From Labilibaculum sp041595635 (GTDB lineage: Bacteria > Bacteroidota > Bacteroidia > Bacteroidales > Marinifilaceae), in NCBI RefSeq assembly GCF_041595635.1, contig NZ_JBFHJW010000002.1:94464-158463 (forward strand): a stretch of DNA of 64,000 nt, given 5' to 3'. The stretch's first letter is position 1; each line of letters starts with the position of its first letter. The position numbers and the translations under genes are program-made. Positions 25,559 through 34,281 of the stretch are shown here, piece by piece. The notes under the pieces were generated by a model. That model worked only from the letters and a program-made list of their open reading frames with translations, made no database searches and had not been told where the DNA came from.

Positions 25559-26587
25559 ATGTTACACGGACATGGTGATGATGGTTATCAATACGAACAT
25601 AGCATAGTTGCGAATTTTAGCACAAATGTTTGGTTTGGTGGTAAATCTGAAGATCTAAAGCACTATTTATTTGAAAATTGGGATAAAATTCAATCCTATC
25701 CAGAAGCATCAGCTGAAAGTTTGGTAAATGCACTGTCCAAAGACTTAGGAGTAAATCCAGATCAAATAATAGCAACAAATGGTGCAACTGAAGCTTTTTA
25801 CCTTATTGCACAGTGTTTTTATAAATCAAAATCCAGCATCGTAACTCCTACCTTCTCAGAATATGAAGATGCTTGTAAGGTTAATAACCATGAGCTTTTC
25901 TTTATTAATTGGTCAGAATTAAATGGCAAGACTATTTTTGAAGAAGGCTTGGTTTGGATCTGCAATCCAAATAATCCAACTGGCAGTATCCTTTCATTGG
26001 AAGAATTGGATGAAATGATAAAATTGAATTCAAAATCCACTTTTATTGTAGATGAAGCCTACATCGATTTTACCGATAAAATTGACTCCTGCATCAATTT
26101 ACTCAAAGAGCATCAAAATTTGATTTTAGTAAAATCACTAACCAAGAATTTCTCAATTCCCGGCCTGAGATTGGGATATTTAATTACAAACCGGGCAATG
26201 GTACAGAATATTAAATTCTACAAGGCTCCCTGGACGGTTAATTCACTAGCAATTGAGGCTGGAAAATACCTTTTAGCTCATAAAAACAATTTTCTTCCTC
26301 CCATAAGTTTCTATAAATCAGCAACCAAAAAACTTACTGAAAAAATAAACGAAATTTCAGGATTCAAAATTCATCCTTCAAAAACATCCTTTTTTTTGGT
26401 TGAACTAGAAAAATCGACTGCTTTTGAATTAAAAAAGCATCTAATTTATAATTTTGGAATCCTAATTCGAGATGCAGCCAACTTTCGAGGCTTAAATTCT
26501 TCTTTTTTTAGAGTAGCCACTCAAAGCGAAGAAAAAAATCAATTATTAATCGAAGCACTTTCTCAATGGAGCAAATTAAATTCATAA
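25559..26587 (+). CDS. cobD: Threonine-phosphate decarboxylase (CobD)
   Basis: 342 residues, class I/II aminotransferase fold with PLP. HGHGDDG start and ANFSTNVW match CobD; IATNGATEAFYLIAQ, CNPNNPTGS, VDEAYIDF and the PLP Lys in SLTKNFSIPGLRLGY are visible. It makes (R)-1-aminopropan-2-ol phosphate from L-threonine phosphate, the linker of the cobamide nucleotide loop. The gene order that follows (cbiB, cobU, cobT) makes this the right member of the family, rather than a histidinol-phosphate aminotransferase. It overlaps cbiB by 22 bases. Confidence 0.88.
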   Translation: MLHGHGDDGYQYEHSIVANFSTNVWFGGKSEDLKHYLFENWDKIQSYPEASAESLVNALSKDLGVNPDQIIATNGATEAFYLIAQCFYKSKSSIVTPTFSEYEDACKVNNHELFFINWSELNGKTIFEEGLVWICNPNNPTGSILSLEELDEMIKLNSKSTFIVDEAYIDFTDKIDSCINLLKEHQNLILVKSLTKNFSIPGLRLGYLITNRAMVQNIKFYKAPWTVNSLAIEAGKYLLAHKNNFLPPISFYKSATKKLTEKINEISGFKIHPSKTSFFLVELEKSTAFELKKHLIYNFGILIRDAANFRGLNSSFFRVATQSEEKNQLLIEALSQWSKLNS

Positions 26588-27513
26588 TACTCCCTTTACT
26601 GATTGGATATATTTTGGATCTTATTTTTGGTGATCCCAGAAAATTACCACATCCAATTGTATTATTTGGAAACACAATTTCTTTTTTTACCAAATACTTG
26701 AATAAGGGAAAATATCAATTGTTCAAAGGTGCAATAATGGCTTTAGGACTAGCTGCAAGTACATATTTTGTTTTATTCTTCATTTCTAATCTTCTCTCGA
26801 ATTGGAATGCAACGGTTTATATTTTATTCAGTTCGATTATGGTTTTTTATGGACTCGCGAATAAGAGTTTATTGCAAGAAGGATTTGAAGTCTGTAAGTA
26901 TCTGAATGAAAAAGGGATAGAAGCAGGAAGAAAAAGATTATCCTGGATTGTAGGACGAGATACCTCCAAACTATCCGAACAAGAAATACGTTTAGCTGTA
27001 CTTGAAACCTTATCGGAAAATTTATCGGATGGTGTAGTTGCACCTTTGTTTTTCTACGCTATTGGAGGAATTCCAGGAATGATGTGCTACAAAATGATTA
27101 ATACTATGGATTCCATGATTGGCTATAAAAATGAAAAATATTTTTTGTTTGGGCGAGTGGCAGCACGACTTGATGATGTGGCAAATTTTATTCCTGCACG
27201 AATCACTGCATTGTTAATGGTTTTACTTAGTGGTAGTTCCAGGGGATTTATTTACCTGTTTAAATTTGGTCGTGCCCATACAAGTCCAAATGCAGGTTAT
27301 CCAGAATCAGCTTTGGCAGGAATTCTCAATTGTCAATTTGGAGGTGCACATGATTATTATGGAAAAAGAGTAGAAAAACCACTGATTGGTAAAAATCCAC
27401 GTCCCATTGAACAGAAAGATATGAATAAACTCCGGTACGTTAATCATTCTGTATGTTTTGTGGCTATTCTTATTATCGTAGCGGTGCATTTTCCCTACGA
27501 AATACTGCTGTAA
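26566..27513 (+). CDS. cbiB: Adenosylcobinamide-phosphate synthase CbiB
   Basis: 315 residues with five or so membrane helices. GYILDLIFGDPRKLPHPIV opens the protein, and WIVGRDTSKLSEQEIRLAVLETLSEN and DGVVAPLFFYAIGGIPG match CbiB. It attaches aminopropanol phosphate to adenosylcobyric acid at the membrane. It starts inside the cobD end. Confidence 0.94.
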   Translation: MEQIKFIILPLLIGYILDLIFGDPRKLPHPIVLFGNTISFFTKYLNKGKYQLFKGAIMALGLAASTYFVLFFISNLLSNWNATVYILFSSIMVFYGLANKSLLQEGFEVCKYLNEKGIEAGRKRLSWIVGRDTSKLSEQEIRLAVLETLSENLSDGVVAPLFFYAIGGIPGMMCYKMINTMDSMIGYKNEKYFLFGRVAARLDDVANFIPARITALLMVLLSGSSRGFIYLFKFGRAHTSPNAGYPESALAGILNCQFGGAHDYYGKRVEKPLIGKNPRPIEQKDMNKLRYVNHSVCFVAILIIVAVHFPYEILL

Positions 27514-27609
27514 AAAAGAAAGATTAAATTTCTGCTAGCTTCATAAATTTGTAACTTCACATTTTTAAAATTACAAGTCGAAAACACATCGATTTAAATA
27601 AATTGGAGC

Positions 27610-28122
27610 ATGATTCATTTAATAACTGGAGGTCAGCGTTCAGGAAAAAGTTTATTTGCCGAAGAACAGGCATTGTCACAAAGCGATCATCCTCTTTACC
27701 TGGCAACATCCCGAATCTGGGACGAAAATCATCGAGAACGAATTGAAATTCACAAAAAAAGACGTGGAAATCAGTGGACTACCATTGAGGAAGAGAAGTA
27801 CTTAAGCCAGCATGATTTTTCAGGTAAACTTGTCCTTCTTGATTGCATTACTTTATGGTTAAATAATTTATTTTTTGATAATGGAGAGGACGATAAAAAG
27901 TCAATGTTCGAAGCAAGTCAAGAATTGGAAAAACTATTTAGCCAAGAGTGCGATTGGATAATTGTAACCAATGAATTAGGATTAGGCGGACATCCCGAAA
28001 ATAAAATGGCAATGAGATTCAACGATCTACAAGGAAGTATTAATCAATATATTGCAAATAAAGCAGATCGTGTAACCTTAATTATTTCAGGAATTCCCCT
28101 TGATATTAAAAATACAAAATAG
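27610..28122 (+). CDS. cobU: Adenosylcobinamide kinase / guanylyltransferase CobU
   Basis: 170 residues. The P-loop GGQRSGKSLFAEE, HKKRRG with the histidine used for the guanylyl intermediate, DCITLWLNNL, and EWGLG-like TNELGLGGHP are all present. CobU phosphorylates adenosylcobinamide and activates it to the GDP form for CobS. It lies 96 bases after cbiB. A weak AT-only hairpin at 28175-28196 sits between this gene and the first cobT. Confidence 0.93.
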   Translation: MIHLITGGQRSGKSLFAEEQALSQSDHPLYLATSRIWDENHRERIEIHKKRRGNQWTTIEEEKYLSQHDFSGKLVLLDCITLWLNNLFFDNGEDDKKSMFEASQELEKLFSQECDWIIVTNELGLGGHPENKMAMRFNDLQGSINQYIANKADRVTLIISGIPLDIKNTK

Positions 28123-28223
28123 CACAAGTTAATTCAATTAGAAATTAACTAAATAAAGAATAAAAATCTATTCATTTTTATCTTTTTAGATAAAAATAGT
28201 ATGGTTATAAATAATATATAAGC

Positions 28224-29279
28224 ATGATGGAATATAAAATACCTTCTTTGTCAACAAAATTGGATGGAGAGTTGTGGAAAAAAATCAATGGCAAAACCAA
28301 ACCTCTTGGTTCATTGGGAATGTTAGAGGAAATTGCCTTTAAAATTGGAAAAATTCAAGAAAGTTTAGTGCCTAAAATAAAGAATCCTAATGTAATAGTA
28401 TTTGCAGGAGATCATGGAATTGCAGATGAAGGAGTAAGTTTTTATCCAAAATCGGTGAGCTATGAAATGCTTTACAATTACATGCAAGGTGGTGCTGCCA
28501 TTAACGTATTTGCCAGACAACATAAAATTGATTTTAAAGTTGTTGATGCTGGTGTTGATCATGATTTTGATCCTTCGCTATCAATTATCAATAAAAAAAT
28601 TGACTACGGAACTAAAAATTATCGCTTTGGACCTGCTATGACTAAAGATCAATGTCTGGAAGGACTCAAAAGAGGTTCTGAAATCATTGAAAATATCAAT
28701 AAAGAGGGCTGTAATTTTATAGCTTTTGGAGAAAAAGGCATTGGAAATACATCTTCAGCAGCACTCTTGCTAAGTGTTTTAGCCGACATTCCATTGATTG
28801 AGTGTGTAGGCCGAGGTACTGGGCTTGATAAGAAAGGTGTGAAATCAAAATTTGAACTATTGAATGAAGCATTGCTACAATACAAAGGTGGAAATGATGC
28901 AATTGATGTGTTGACACAATTTGGTGGATTTGAAATAGTGATGATTGCAGGTGCAATGTTGAAAGCTGCAGAGCTAAAAATGACCTTGTTAATTGATGGT
29001 TTTATCATCACATCAGCATTACTTGCAGCTTCAAAAATAAACCCTAATGTATTGGAATATTGCTTGTTTGCTCACAAATCGAACGAGCAGGCACACATTA
29101 AAATGCTAAATTATTTGCAGGCTAAACCTATATTGGATATTGGAATGCGTTTGGGAGAAGGAACAGGTACAATGGTATGTTTTCCAATTGTAAAAAGTGC
29201 AGTAGAATTTATTAATAAAATGGCTTCTTTTCAAACCGCAGGAGTAAGCGAATCGAAAGAATCTGAACTAATAGGTTAA
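28224..29279 (+). CDS. cobT: CobT homologue, copy 1 (divergent)
   Basis: 351 residues of the nicotinate-nucleotide:base phosphoribosyltransferase family, which activates the lower-ligand base. KTKPLGSLG, AGDHGIADEGVS, VGRGTGLDKKG and the catalytic Glu motif RLGEGTG are kept. It departs from the family at several places: FGEKGIGNT instead of FGEMGIGNT, LDKKG instead of LDDxG, and YPKSVSYEML where the second copy has the standard YPQEVTWQMV, so the Gln near the base pocket is Glu81. The start is the first of two adjacent ATGs. Base preference may differ from copy 2. Alternatively, it is one half of a two-subunit enzyme. Confidence 0.85.
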   Translation: MMEYKIPSLSTKLDGELWKKINGKTKPLGSLGMLEEIAFKIGKIQESLVPKIKNPNVIVFAGDHGIADEGVSFYPKSVSYEMLYNYMQGGAAINVFARQHKIDFKVVDAGVDHDFDPSLSIINKKIDYGTKNYRFGPAMTKDQCLEGLKRGSEIIENINKEGCNFIAFGEKGIGNTSSAALLLSVLADIPLIECVGRGTGLDKKGVKSKFELLNEALLQYKGGNDAIDVLTQFGGFEIVMIAGAMLKAAELKMTLLIDGFIITSALLAASKINPNVLEYCLFAHKSNEQAHIKMLNYLQAKPILDIGMRLGEGTGTMVCFPIVKSAVEFINKMASFQTAGVSESKESELIG

Positions 29280-29299
29280 AAATTTAACTCGATACTAAT

Positions 29300-30346
29300 A
29301 TGAATTTCAACATAAGTAAACCAAATCAAGAATTAGAAAAACCGCTTCAACATAAAATTGATCTGAAAACAAAACCCCTCGGATCCTTAGGAGTATTAGA
29401 ACAATTAGCCGTAAAAATTGGCTGCATTCAAAATACACTTAGTCCGGAATTAAAACAACCAACAATTATTGTTTTTGCTGCCGACCATGGAATTGCTCTA
29501 GATGGTGTAAGTCCTTATCCTCAAGAAGTAACATGGCAAATGGTCGCTAACTTTATTGGCGGGGGTGCTGCTATTAATGTATTTAGCGAGCAGAATGGAA
29601 TCGATATTAAAATAGTCGATGCAGGGGTAAATTATGATTTTGAGAAAAATTCAGGCGTAATTGATGCGAAGGTTGATTATGGAACCAAAAGTTATTTGAG
29701 AGGTTCTGCAATGACCAATGAACAATTTAAAATAGCAATGAAACGAGGTGCTGATCTTTGCGAAAAAATACATTGCGAAGGATCTAACATTATTGGCTTT
29801 GGCGAAATGGGAATCGCAAACACTTCTTCGGGGGCTATTTTATTGAATCTTTTGGCAGATATTGATTTAAAAGAATGCGTAGGACGAGGAACTGGCTGGG
29901 ATGACAAAGGCCTAAAAAAGAAATATGAAATTCTGAAAAAAGCTGTTGATAATTACAAAGGAGATCATACGACAGAAAATATTTTAACTTATTTTGGAGG
30001 TTTCGAAATTGTTATGATTGTTGGTGCCATGCTGAAAGCTGCCGAACTTAAAATGCTTATTATGGTTGATGGTTTCATAATTAGTGCAGCACTTTTGGCA
30101 GCATCAAAACTAAATGCGAACATTCTGGATTATTGCATTTTCACACATAAATCAAATGAAAATGGACATAAATACCTTTTGAAGCATTTAGAGGCTGAGC
30201 CAATTCTAGATTTGGGAATGAGATTGGGCGAAGGAACAGGAGCTGCTGTAGCCTATCCAATTATAGAATCGGCGGTGAATTTTCTAAATCAAATGGCTAG
30301 CTTTGAGGATGCTGGAGTTACCAATAGTGACCAAATTATAAACTAG
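29300..30346 (+). CDS. cobT: CobT homologue, copy 2 (canonical)
   Basis: 348 residues, starting 20 bases after copy 1. It keeps the standard motifs: KTKPLGSLG, AADHGIALDGVS, PQEVTWQMVANF with the base-pocket Gln, VGRGTGWDDKG, and RLGEGTG with the catalytic Glu about residue 311. One change is GIANTSS in place of GIGNTSS. It is the better candidate for the ordinary dimethylbenzimidazole or benzimidazole activity. The two copies align over their whole length and arose by tandem duplication. Confidence 0.9.
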   Translation: MNFNISKPNQELEKPLQHKIDLKTKPLGSLGVLEQLAVKIGCIQNTLSPELKQPTIIVFAADHGIALDGVSPYPQEVTWQMVANFIGGGAAINVFSEQNGIDIKIVDAGVNYDFEKNSGVIDAKVDYGTKSYLRGSAMTNEQFKIAMKRGADLCEKIHCEGSNIIGFGEMGIANTSSGAILLNLLADIDLKECVGRGTGWDDKGLKKKYEILKKAVDNYKGDHTTENILTYFGGFEIVMIVGAMLKAAELKMLIMVDGFIISAALLAASKLNANILDYCIFTHKSNENGHKYLLKHLEAEPILDLGMRLGEGTGAAVAYPIIESAVNFLNQMASFEDAGVTNSDQIIN

Positions 30347-30349
30347 TAA

Positions 30350-31111
30350 ATGAAAAGAGAATTAGACATATTTTTTACAGGACTTTCTTTTTTCACCAGA
30401 GTGCCTTTTCCCAAGTGGGCACAATTCAAAAAAGAATATCAGCACGAAGCCATAAAATATTTTCCTGTATCGGGGATAATTATTGGTAGTGTGGCTGGCT
30501 TAGTATTTTATTTAACCAACCTGGTTTTTCCATTTAATTTATCAGTGATGTTGAGCATGGGAGCTACTGTTTTGTTCACTGGAGCATTGCACGAGGATGG
30601 CTTTATGGACGTTTGTGATGGTTTTGGTGGTGGTTGGACACGAGAACGAATTTTGGAAATTATGAAAGATTCCTTAATTGGTGCATTTGGTGTTACTGGC
30701 ATAGTTTTTCTAGTAATGACCAAGTTCTTTTGTCAATATTCTATTTCTGCCAACGAATTGCCAATTATTTTAATTGCAGCTCACTCAGTATCTAGAATGT
30801 TTGCCGCTAGCTTGGTAAATACACATCAATATGCAAGAACCGAAAATTCAAAAGCAAAAGATTACTCTCAAAAATTATCGAAAAAGAATTTAATTTTCAT
30901 GTTACTTACTGGCGTATTGCCTATTGCACTGCTGGGGAATGCTAAATTCTTTCTAGTTCTCCTTCCTGTTTTTCTAGCTAAATTTTTGCTAGGTAAATAT
31001 TTTAAAAAATGGATAGGTGGTTTTACTGGCGACTGCATTGGAGCCACTCAACAAGTTTGCGAAATCGTATTTTACCTATCCTATATGATAATTTATAATC
31101 AAGCACTATAA
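30350..31111 (+). CDS. cobS: Cobalamin-5'-phosphate synthase CobS
   Basis: 253 residues, a multi-pass membrane protein. FFTRVPFPKW near the N-terminus, GALHEDGFMDVCDGFGGG (acidic metal-binding motif) and FTGDCIGATQQVCEIVFYL at the C-terminus are the family signatures. It joins adenosylcobinamide-GDP to the alpha-ribazole made by CobT/CobC. It begins 3 bases after the second cobT. Confidence 0.95.
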   Translation: MKRELDIFFTGLSFFTRVPFPKWAQFKKEYQHEAIKYFPVSGIIIGSVAGLVFYLTNLVFPFNLSVMLSMGATVLFTGALHEDGFMDVCDGFGGGWTRERILEIMKDSLIGAFGVTGIVFLVMTKFFCQYSISANELPIILIAAHSVSRMFAASLVNTHQYARTENSKAKDYSQKLSKKNLIFMLLTGVLPIALLGNAKFFLVLLPVFLAKFLLGKYFKKWIGGFTGDCIGATQQVCEIVFYLSYMIIYNQAL

Positions 31112-31114
31112 AAA

Positions 31115-31651
31115 ATGGAAATATATTTAATCAGACATACAAAAGTAAATGTGGAGCCAGGCGTTTGCTATGGACAAAAAGATGTTGAATTGGCTGATAG
31201 CTATCCTAAAGAGTTGGAATTAATAAAAGAAAAACTAAAAAATATTGATTTTGATCTAGTTATTACAAGTCCCTTAAACAGAGCAAAACAGTTGGCTACT
31301 GATATTTTTGGCGAAAAAGTAGAAGAAGATTTAAGGTTAATGGAACTTAACTTTGGCGATTGGGAAGGTAAAGTATGGGACGAAATAAAAGATCCCCTGC
31401 TTCAGGTTTGGATGAACGATTTTGTAAATAAAAAGTGTTCCAACGGAGAGTCCTTTGTAATGCTGCGTGATCGGGTTTTGGAATTTTGGAATGAAATTAA
31501 AAGTAAGGATTGCAATAAAGTTGCCGTTTTTACTCATGGCGGTGTCATTCGTACCATAATGGCTATAGAAAAAAATATCAAATTAGAAGACTCATTTAAT
31601 GAACCAGCTGCCGATTTTGGTGAGCTTATTCTTGTCCCTATTTCGAACTAA
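31115..31651 (+). CDS. cobC: Alpha-ribazole phosphatase CobC
   Basis: 178 residues of the histidine-phosphatase family. The start MEIYLIRHTKV carries the phospho-accepting His with RHT, as in CobC; SPLNRAKQLA and FTHGGVIR complete the active site. It dephosphorylates alpha-ribazole phosphate or cobalamin phosphate. It is the last gene of the cobamide operon, 3 bases after cobS, and is followed by a terminator. Confidence 0.92.
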   Translation: MEIYLIRHTKVNVEPGVCYGQKDVELADSYPKELELIKEKLKNIDFDLVITSPLNRAKQLATDIFGEKVEEDLRLMELNFGDWEGKVWDEIKDPLLQVWMNDFVNKKCSNGESFVMLRDRVLEFWNEIKSKDCNKVAVFTHGGVIRTIMAIEKNIKLEDSFNEPAADFGELILVPISN

Positions 31652-31670
31652 TTAAGCTTTTTATTCGTAC

Positions 31671-31701
31671 AATCAAGAATTTCTTATTCCTGATTTTTTT
31701 T
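31671..31701 (+). terminator. Terminator of the cobamide operon
   Basis: AATCAAGAAT (31671-31680) and ATTCCTGATT (31686-31695) pair with one mismatch around a TTCTT loop, followed by a T-tract of eight to 31701. Confidence 0.65.
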
Positions 31702-31790
31702 GTCACATACTATGTTAAGTCCGTATTTTGACAAGTGAAGTTAATTCAGTAAAAGAAATAATTACTTTAAGAAGCTTAAAATAACTAGTG

Positions 31791-32645
31791 ATGCGTACCA
31801 TAATATATTTCTTTATTTGTCTGGGAATTTTTCTTGTGAGCTGTAAAAAAGTAAGTACTTTTCGGCAAATATCCATAAAACCTCAATATGCTTTAATAGA
31901 AACCAAAGATGATATTCATACCATTACAGATTCTACGGTAGTTCCTTATATATACACTAAAGTAATTTCTTTACGAAACTTAGAGGTAGATGAGAAGAAG
32001 CAGAAGTTTGTAGAAATGCTATTGCCTTCTATACTTGTTGCTCAACATTCTTTATCTCAAAAAATAAGCAGAATAGAGCACATCGAAAACTGGTTACAGA
32101 AGAACCCTTCTATGCTGAAAACAGATAGCCTTTTTATTTGTCAACTGTTTGACACATATAATTGTAAGGAAATACAAGAATTAAAAATACGATTAAAACC
32201 GCATCCCGTTAGTATTGTACTCGGACAAGCAGCATTAGAATCTGGTTGGGGATCATCTCGATTTCTAAAGGATGGGAATAATATTTTTGGAATATGGTCA
32301 TACAATTCAGACGAAAACCGAATAAAGGCCCTTGTAGGAAGAGATTCTACAAGCATTTATGTGAAAAGTTATGCTTCAATTGAAGATTCGGTAAAAGATT
32401 ACTTCGAAACAATTGCTCGAGTTGATGCATATCAAAAGTTCAGACAAGAACGATTTGAATCTGATAACCCATTCATTTTAATTCCTTTATTGAATCGTTA
32501 TTCTGAGCTAGGTGATACATATACCAGAAAATTGAAAGAAATAGTAGAAAGTAATAACCTTACAAAATATGATTTTTATGTAATCGGGAGTGAATATTTT
32601 GTAGAAAAGGAAATTAAACTTTCTGAAATGTTTTTAAAAGAATGA
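31791..32645 (+). CDS. Glucosaminidase-domain lipoprotein (Bax-like)
   Basis: 284 residues from the ATG at 31791 (a GTG one codon earlier is less likely). A hydrophobic start ends LVSCK, a lipobox with Cys about residue 19. The C-terminal half is a peptidoglycan glucosaminidase domain: GQAALESGWGSSRFLKDGNNIFGIW with the catalytic Glu, then YASIEDSVKDYFETI. It would cut N-acetylglucosamine bonds in the cell wall. The Bax family in Proteobacteria is the closest match I know. Confidence 0.83.
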   Translation: MRTIIYFFICLGIFLVSCKKVSTFRQISIKPQYALIETKDDIHTITDSTVVPYIYTKVISLRNLEVDEKKQKFVEMLLPSILVAQHSLSQKISRIEHIENWLQKNPSMLKTDSLFICQLFDTYNCKEIQELKIRLKPHPVSIVLGQAALESGWGSSRFLKDGNNIFGIWSYNSDENRIKALVGRDSTSIYVKSYASIEDSVKDYFETIARVDAYQKFRQERFESDNPFILIPLLNRYSELGDTYTRKLKEIVESNNLTKYDFYVIGSEYFVEKEIKLSEMFLKE

Positions 32646-32750
32646 AAAAAAGTAAGCTTATTTCTTCGTTATTTTTATTCGAAATCGCTATTTTTAGGCT
32701 TGTTTTAAAAGAAAATTAATTAATTGATTAATCATAAAAGTTACATTAGT

Positions 32751-33485
32751 ATGAAAAAAATTATTCTGATTATTGCGGTTTGTTTAAGTGCAGTTGGTGT
32801 TTTTGCTCAATCAGCAGCTCAATTTAAAAATGATGGAAACACCGCACTGAAATCGAAAGATTATAAATCAGCTCTTGCAAATTACGAAAAATTCTTAGGT
32901 GCTGAGGATACCGTTGATGATCCTGCTTTAGTTTTCAATTCAGGTTATTGTGCCATCAAAATAAAAGACTATGCTAAGGCAGAACTTTATTTTGGCCAAT
33001 CGATTGAAAATAATTACAAAAAATCAACTGCGTATTATTATAAATCAATCGCTCAAAAAAATCAAAAGAAATCTGAAGAAATGGTAAGTACCTTAGAAGA
33101 AGGTATTGAAGCATGCCCAACTAAAAAATCCAAATTAGTTAAAGCTCTTGCGAAACATTATTTAATAGAAGGACAAAAAGCCCAAAAAGCTAATGAATTT
33201 GAAGCGGCACAAACTTTATATCAGAAAGCTGCAACCGACAAATCGAAATATCAAGCTGACGCATTGTTTAGCTTAGGTACATTATACTACAATCAAGGTG
33301 CTAAAATTATGCAAGCGGCTACACCGGTAGCAAATACTGAACCTGAAAAGTATAAAGAAGAATCAGTTAAAGCCAATTCATTTTATCAAAAAGCGATTGT
33401 TGAATTAAATAAAGCAAAAACAATAGCTCCAAGTCGTGAAGATATTGCTTCTACTATTTCAACAGTAAAAGGATTATTGAAATAA
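32751..33485 (+). CDS. Exported TPR-repeat protein
   Basis: 244 residues from the ATG at 32751; a TTG 27 bases upstream is rejected because the signal peptide (MKKIILIIAVCLSAVGVFAQ) starts here. Four or more tetratricopeptide-like helical hairpins follow (ALKSKDYKSALANYEKFLG, YAKAELYFGQSIEN, EFEAAQTLYQKAA). It is likely a periplasmic scaffold; I cannot name the partner. It is related in style to the TPR protein at 42679. A strong terminator follows. Confidence 0.8.
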   Translation: MKKIILIIAVCLSAVGVFAQSAAQFKNDGNTALKSKDYKSALANYEKFLGAEDTVDDPALVFNSGYCAIKIKDYAKAELYFGQSIENNYKKSTAYYYKSIAQKNQKKSEEMVSTLEEGIEACPTKKSKLVKALAKHYLIEGQKAQKANEFEAAQTLYQKAATDKSKYQADALFSLGTLYYNQGAKIMQAATPVANTEPEKYKEESVKANSFYQKAIVELNKAKTIAPSREDIASTISTVKGLLK

Positions 33486-33511
33486 TTGTATAGATAAAAT
33501 ATAAATTGATT

Positions 33512-33541
33512 AGGGATACCTCTTTTAGGTATCCCTTTTTG
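33512..33541 (+). terminator. Terminator after the TPR gene
   Basis: Perfect 10-bp stem AGGGATACCT (33512-33521) and AGGTATCCCT (33527-33536), CTTTT loop, then TTTTT. Confidence 0.88.
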
Positions 33542-33585
33542 TTTGCTCAGCTAATAATTATTCTAATTTTAGCCAAACATTTACA

Positions 33586-34059
33586 ATGAACATATTGAAC
33601 CGCTTTTCCTTTACTGATAGTTTTTCCAAGCTAGCTTTACTTTTATTATTTCTCTTGTTTCATCTGTTTAGCTACGGAGATAAACTAAATGTGAGAAATA
33701 GTTCCAAGTTTAGTCTGGAATCCATTAGTTTAGTCCAAAATTCTATCAATGTAAATCGTTCCTCCGAAACCTTGTTTTTCTCGTTAAAAGCCTATTCTCA
33801 ATACGGATTAAATCGGGTAACTATTTATTTTATCTCTCCATCAGGCAATGTGATCCTCAACACATCATGTATAAATAGGAAAAAATCACAGACTGCTTTC
33901 CTACTCGGACGAATGCTATTCAAGAAAAAATCGGAAAATGGAGAATGGAAGATAGAAAAAATCATAATTCAAGATTCAGAAGGCAATCAACAGAGCTTCG
34001 ATAATACATTTCTGATTCAAAATAACTTTGCTCATTCTTTCTTCATCACTGGAAATTAG
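33586..34059 (+). CDS. Exported protein of unknown function
   Basis: 157 residues with an N-terminal hydrophobic segment (LALLLLFLLFHLFSY) and a beta-rich remainder with YGLNRVTIYFISPSGNVIL and LLGRMLFKKKSENGEWKIEKI. The latter resembles immunoglobulin-like ligand-binding domains in which charge is patterned along strands, but I cannot assign a family. It has no close neighbour on the strand; 222 bases separate it from maeB. Confidence 0.6.
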   Translation: MNILNRFSFTDSFSKLALLLLFLLFHLFSYGDKLNVRNSSKFSLESISLVQNSINVNRSSETLFFSLKAYSQYGLNRVTIYFISPSGNVILNTSCINRKKSQTAFLLGRMLFKKKSENGEWKIEKIIIQDSEGNQQSFDNTFLIQNNFAHSFFITGN

Positions 34060-34281
34060 GATAAATAAAAAAATAGATTTGTATGAGAATTCCAACGCGA
34101 TAAATCTAGAATTTTTCCTTTATTCTTATTTATTCCTAATTAACAGATATTCAAAACGATGCCGACTTCTGTTTGTTTTTAAGGTAATTAGCCAATAGTT
34201 TAATAACAATAATTCCCATATTTGTTTATTCAATCGCTTGATTGAAAAATATTTATTCATCATATCCAAAATACTTAAATA

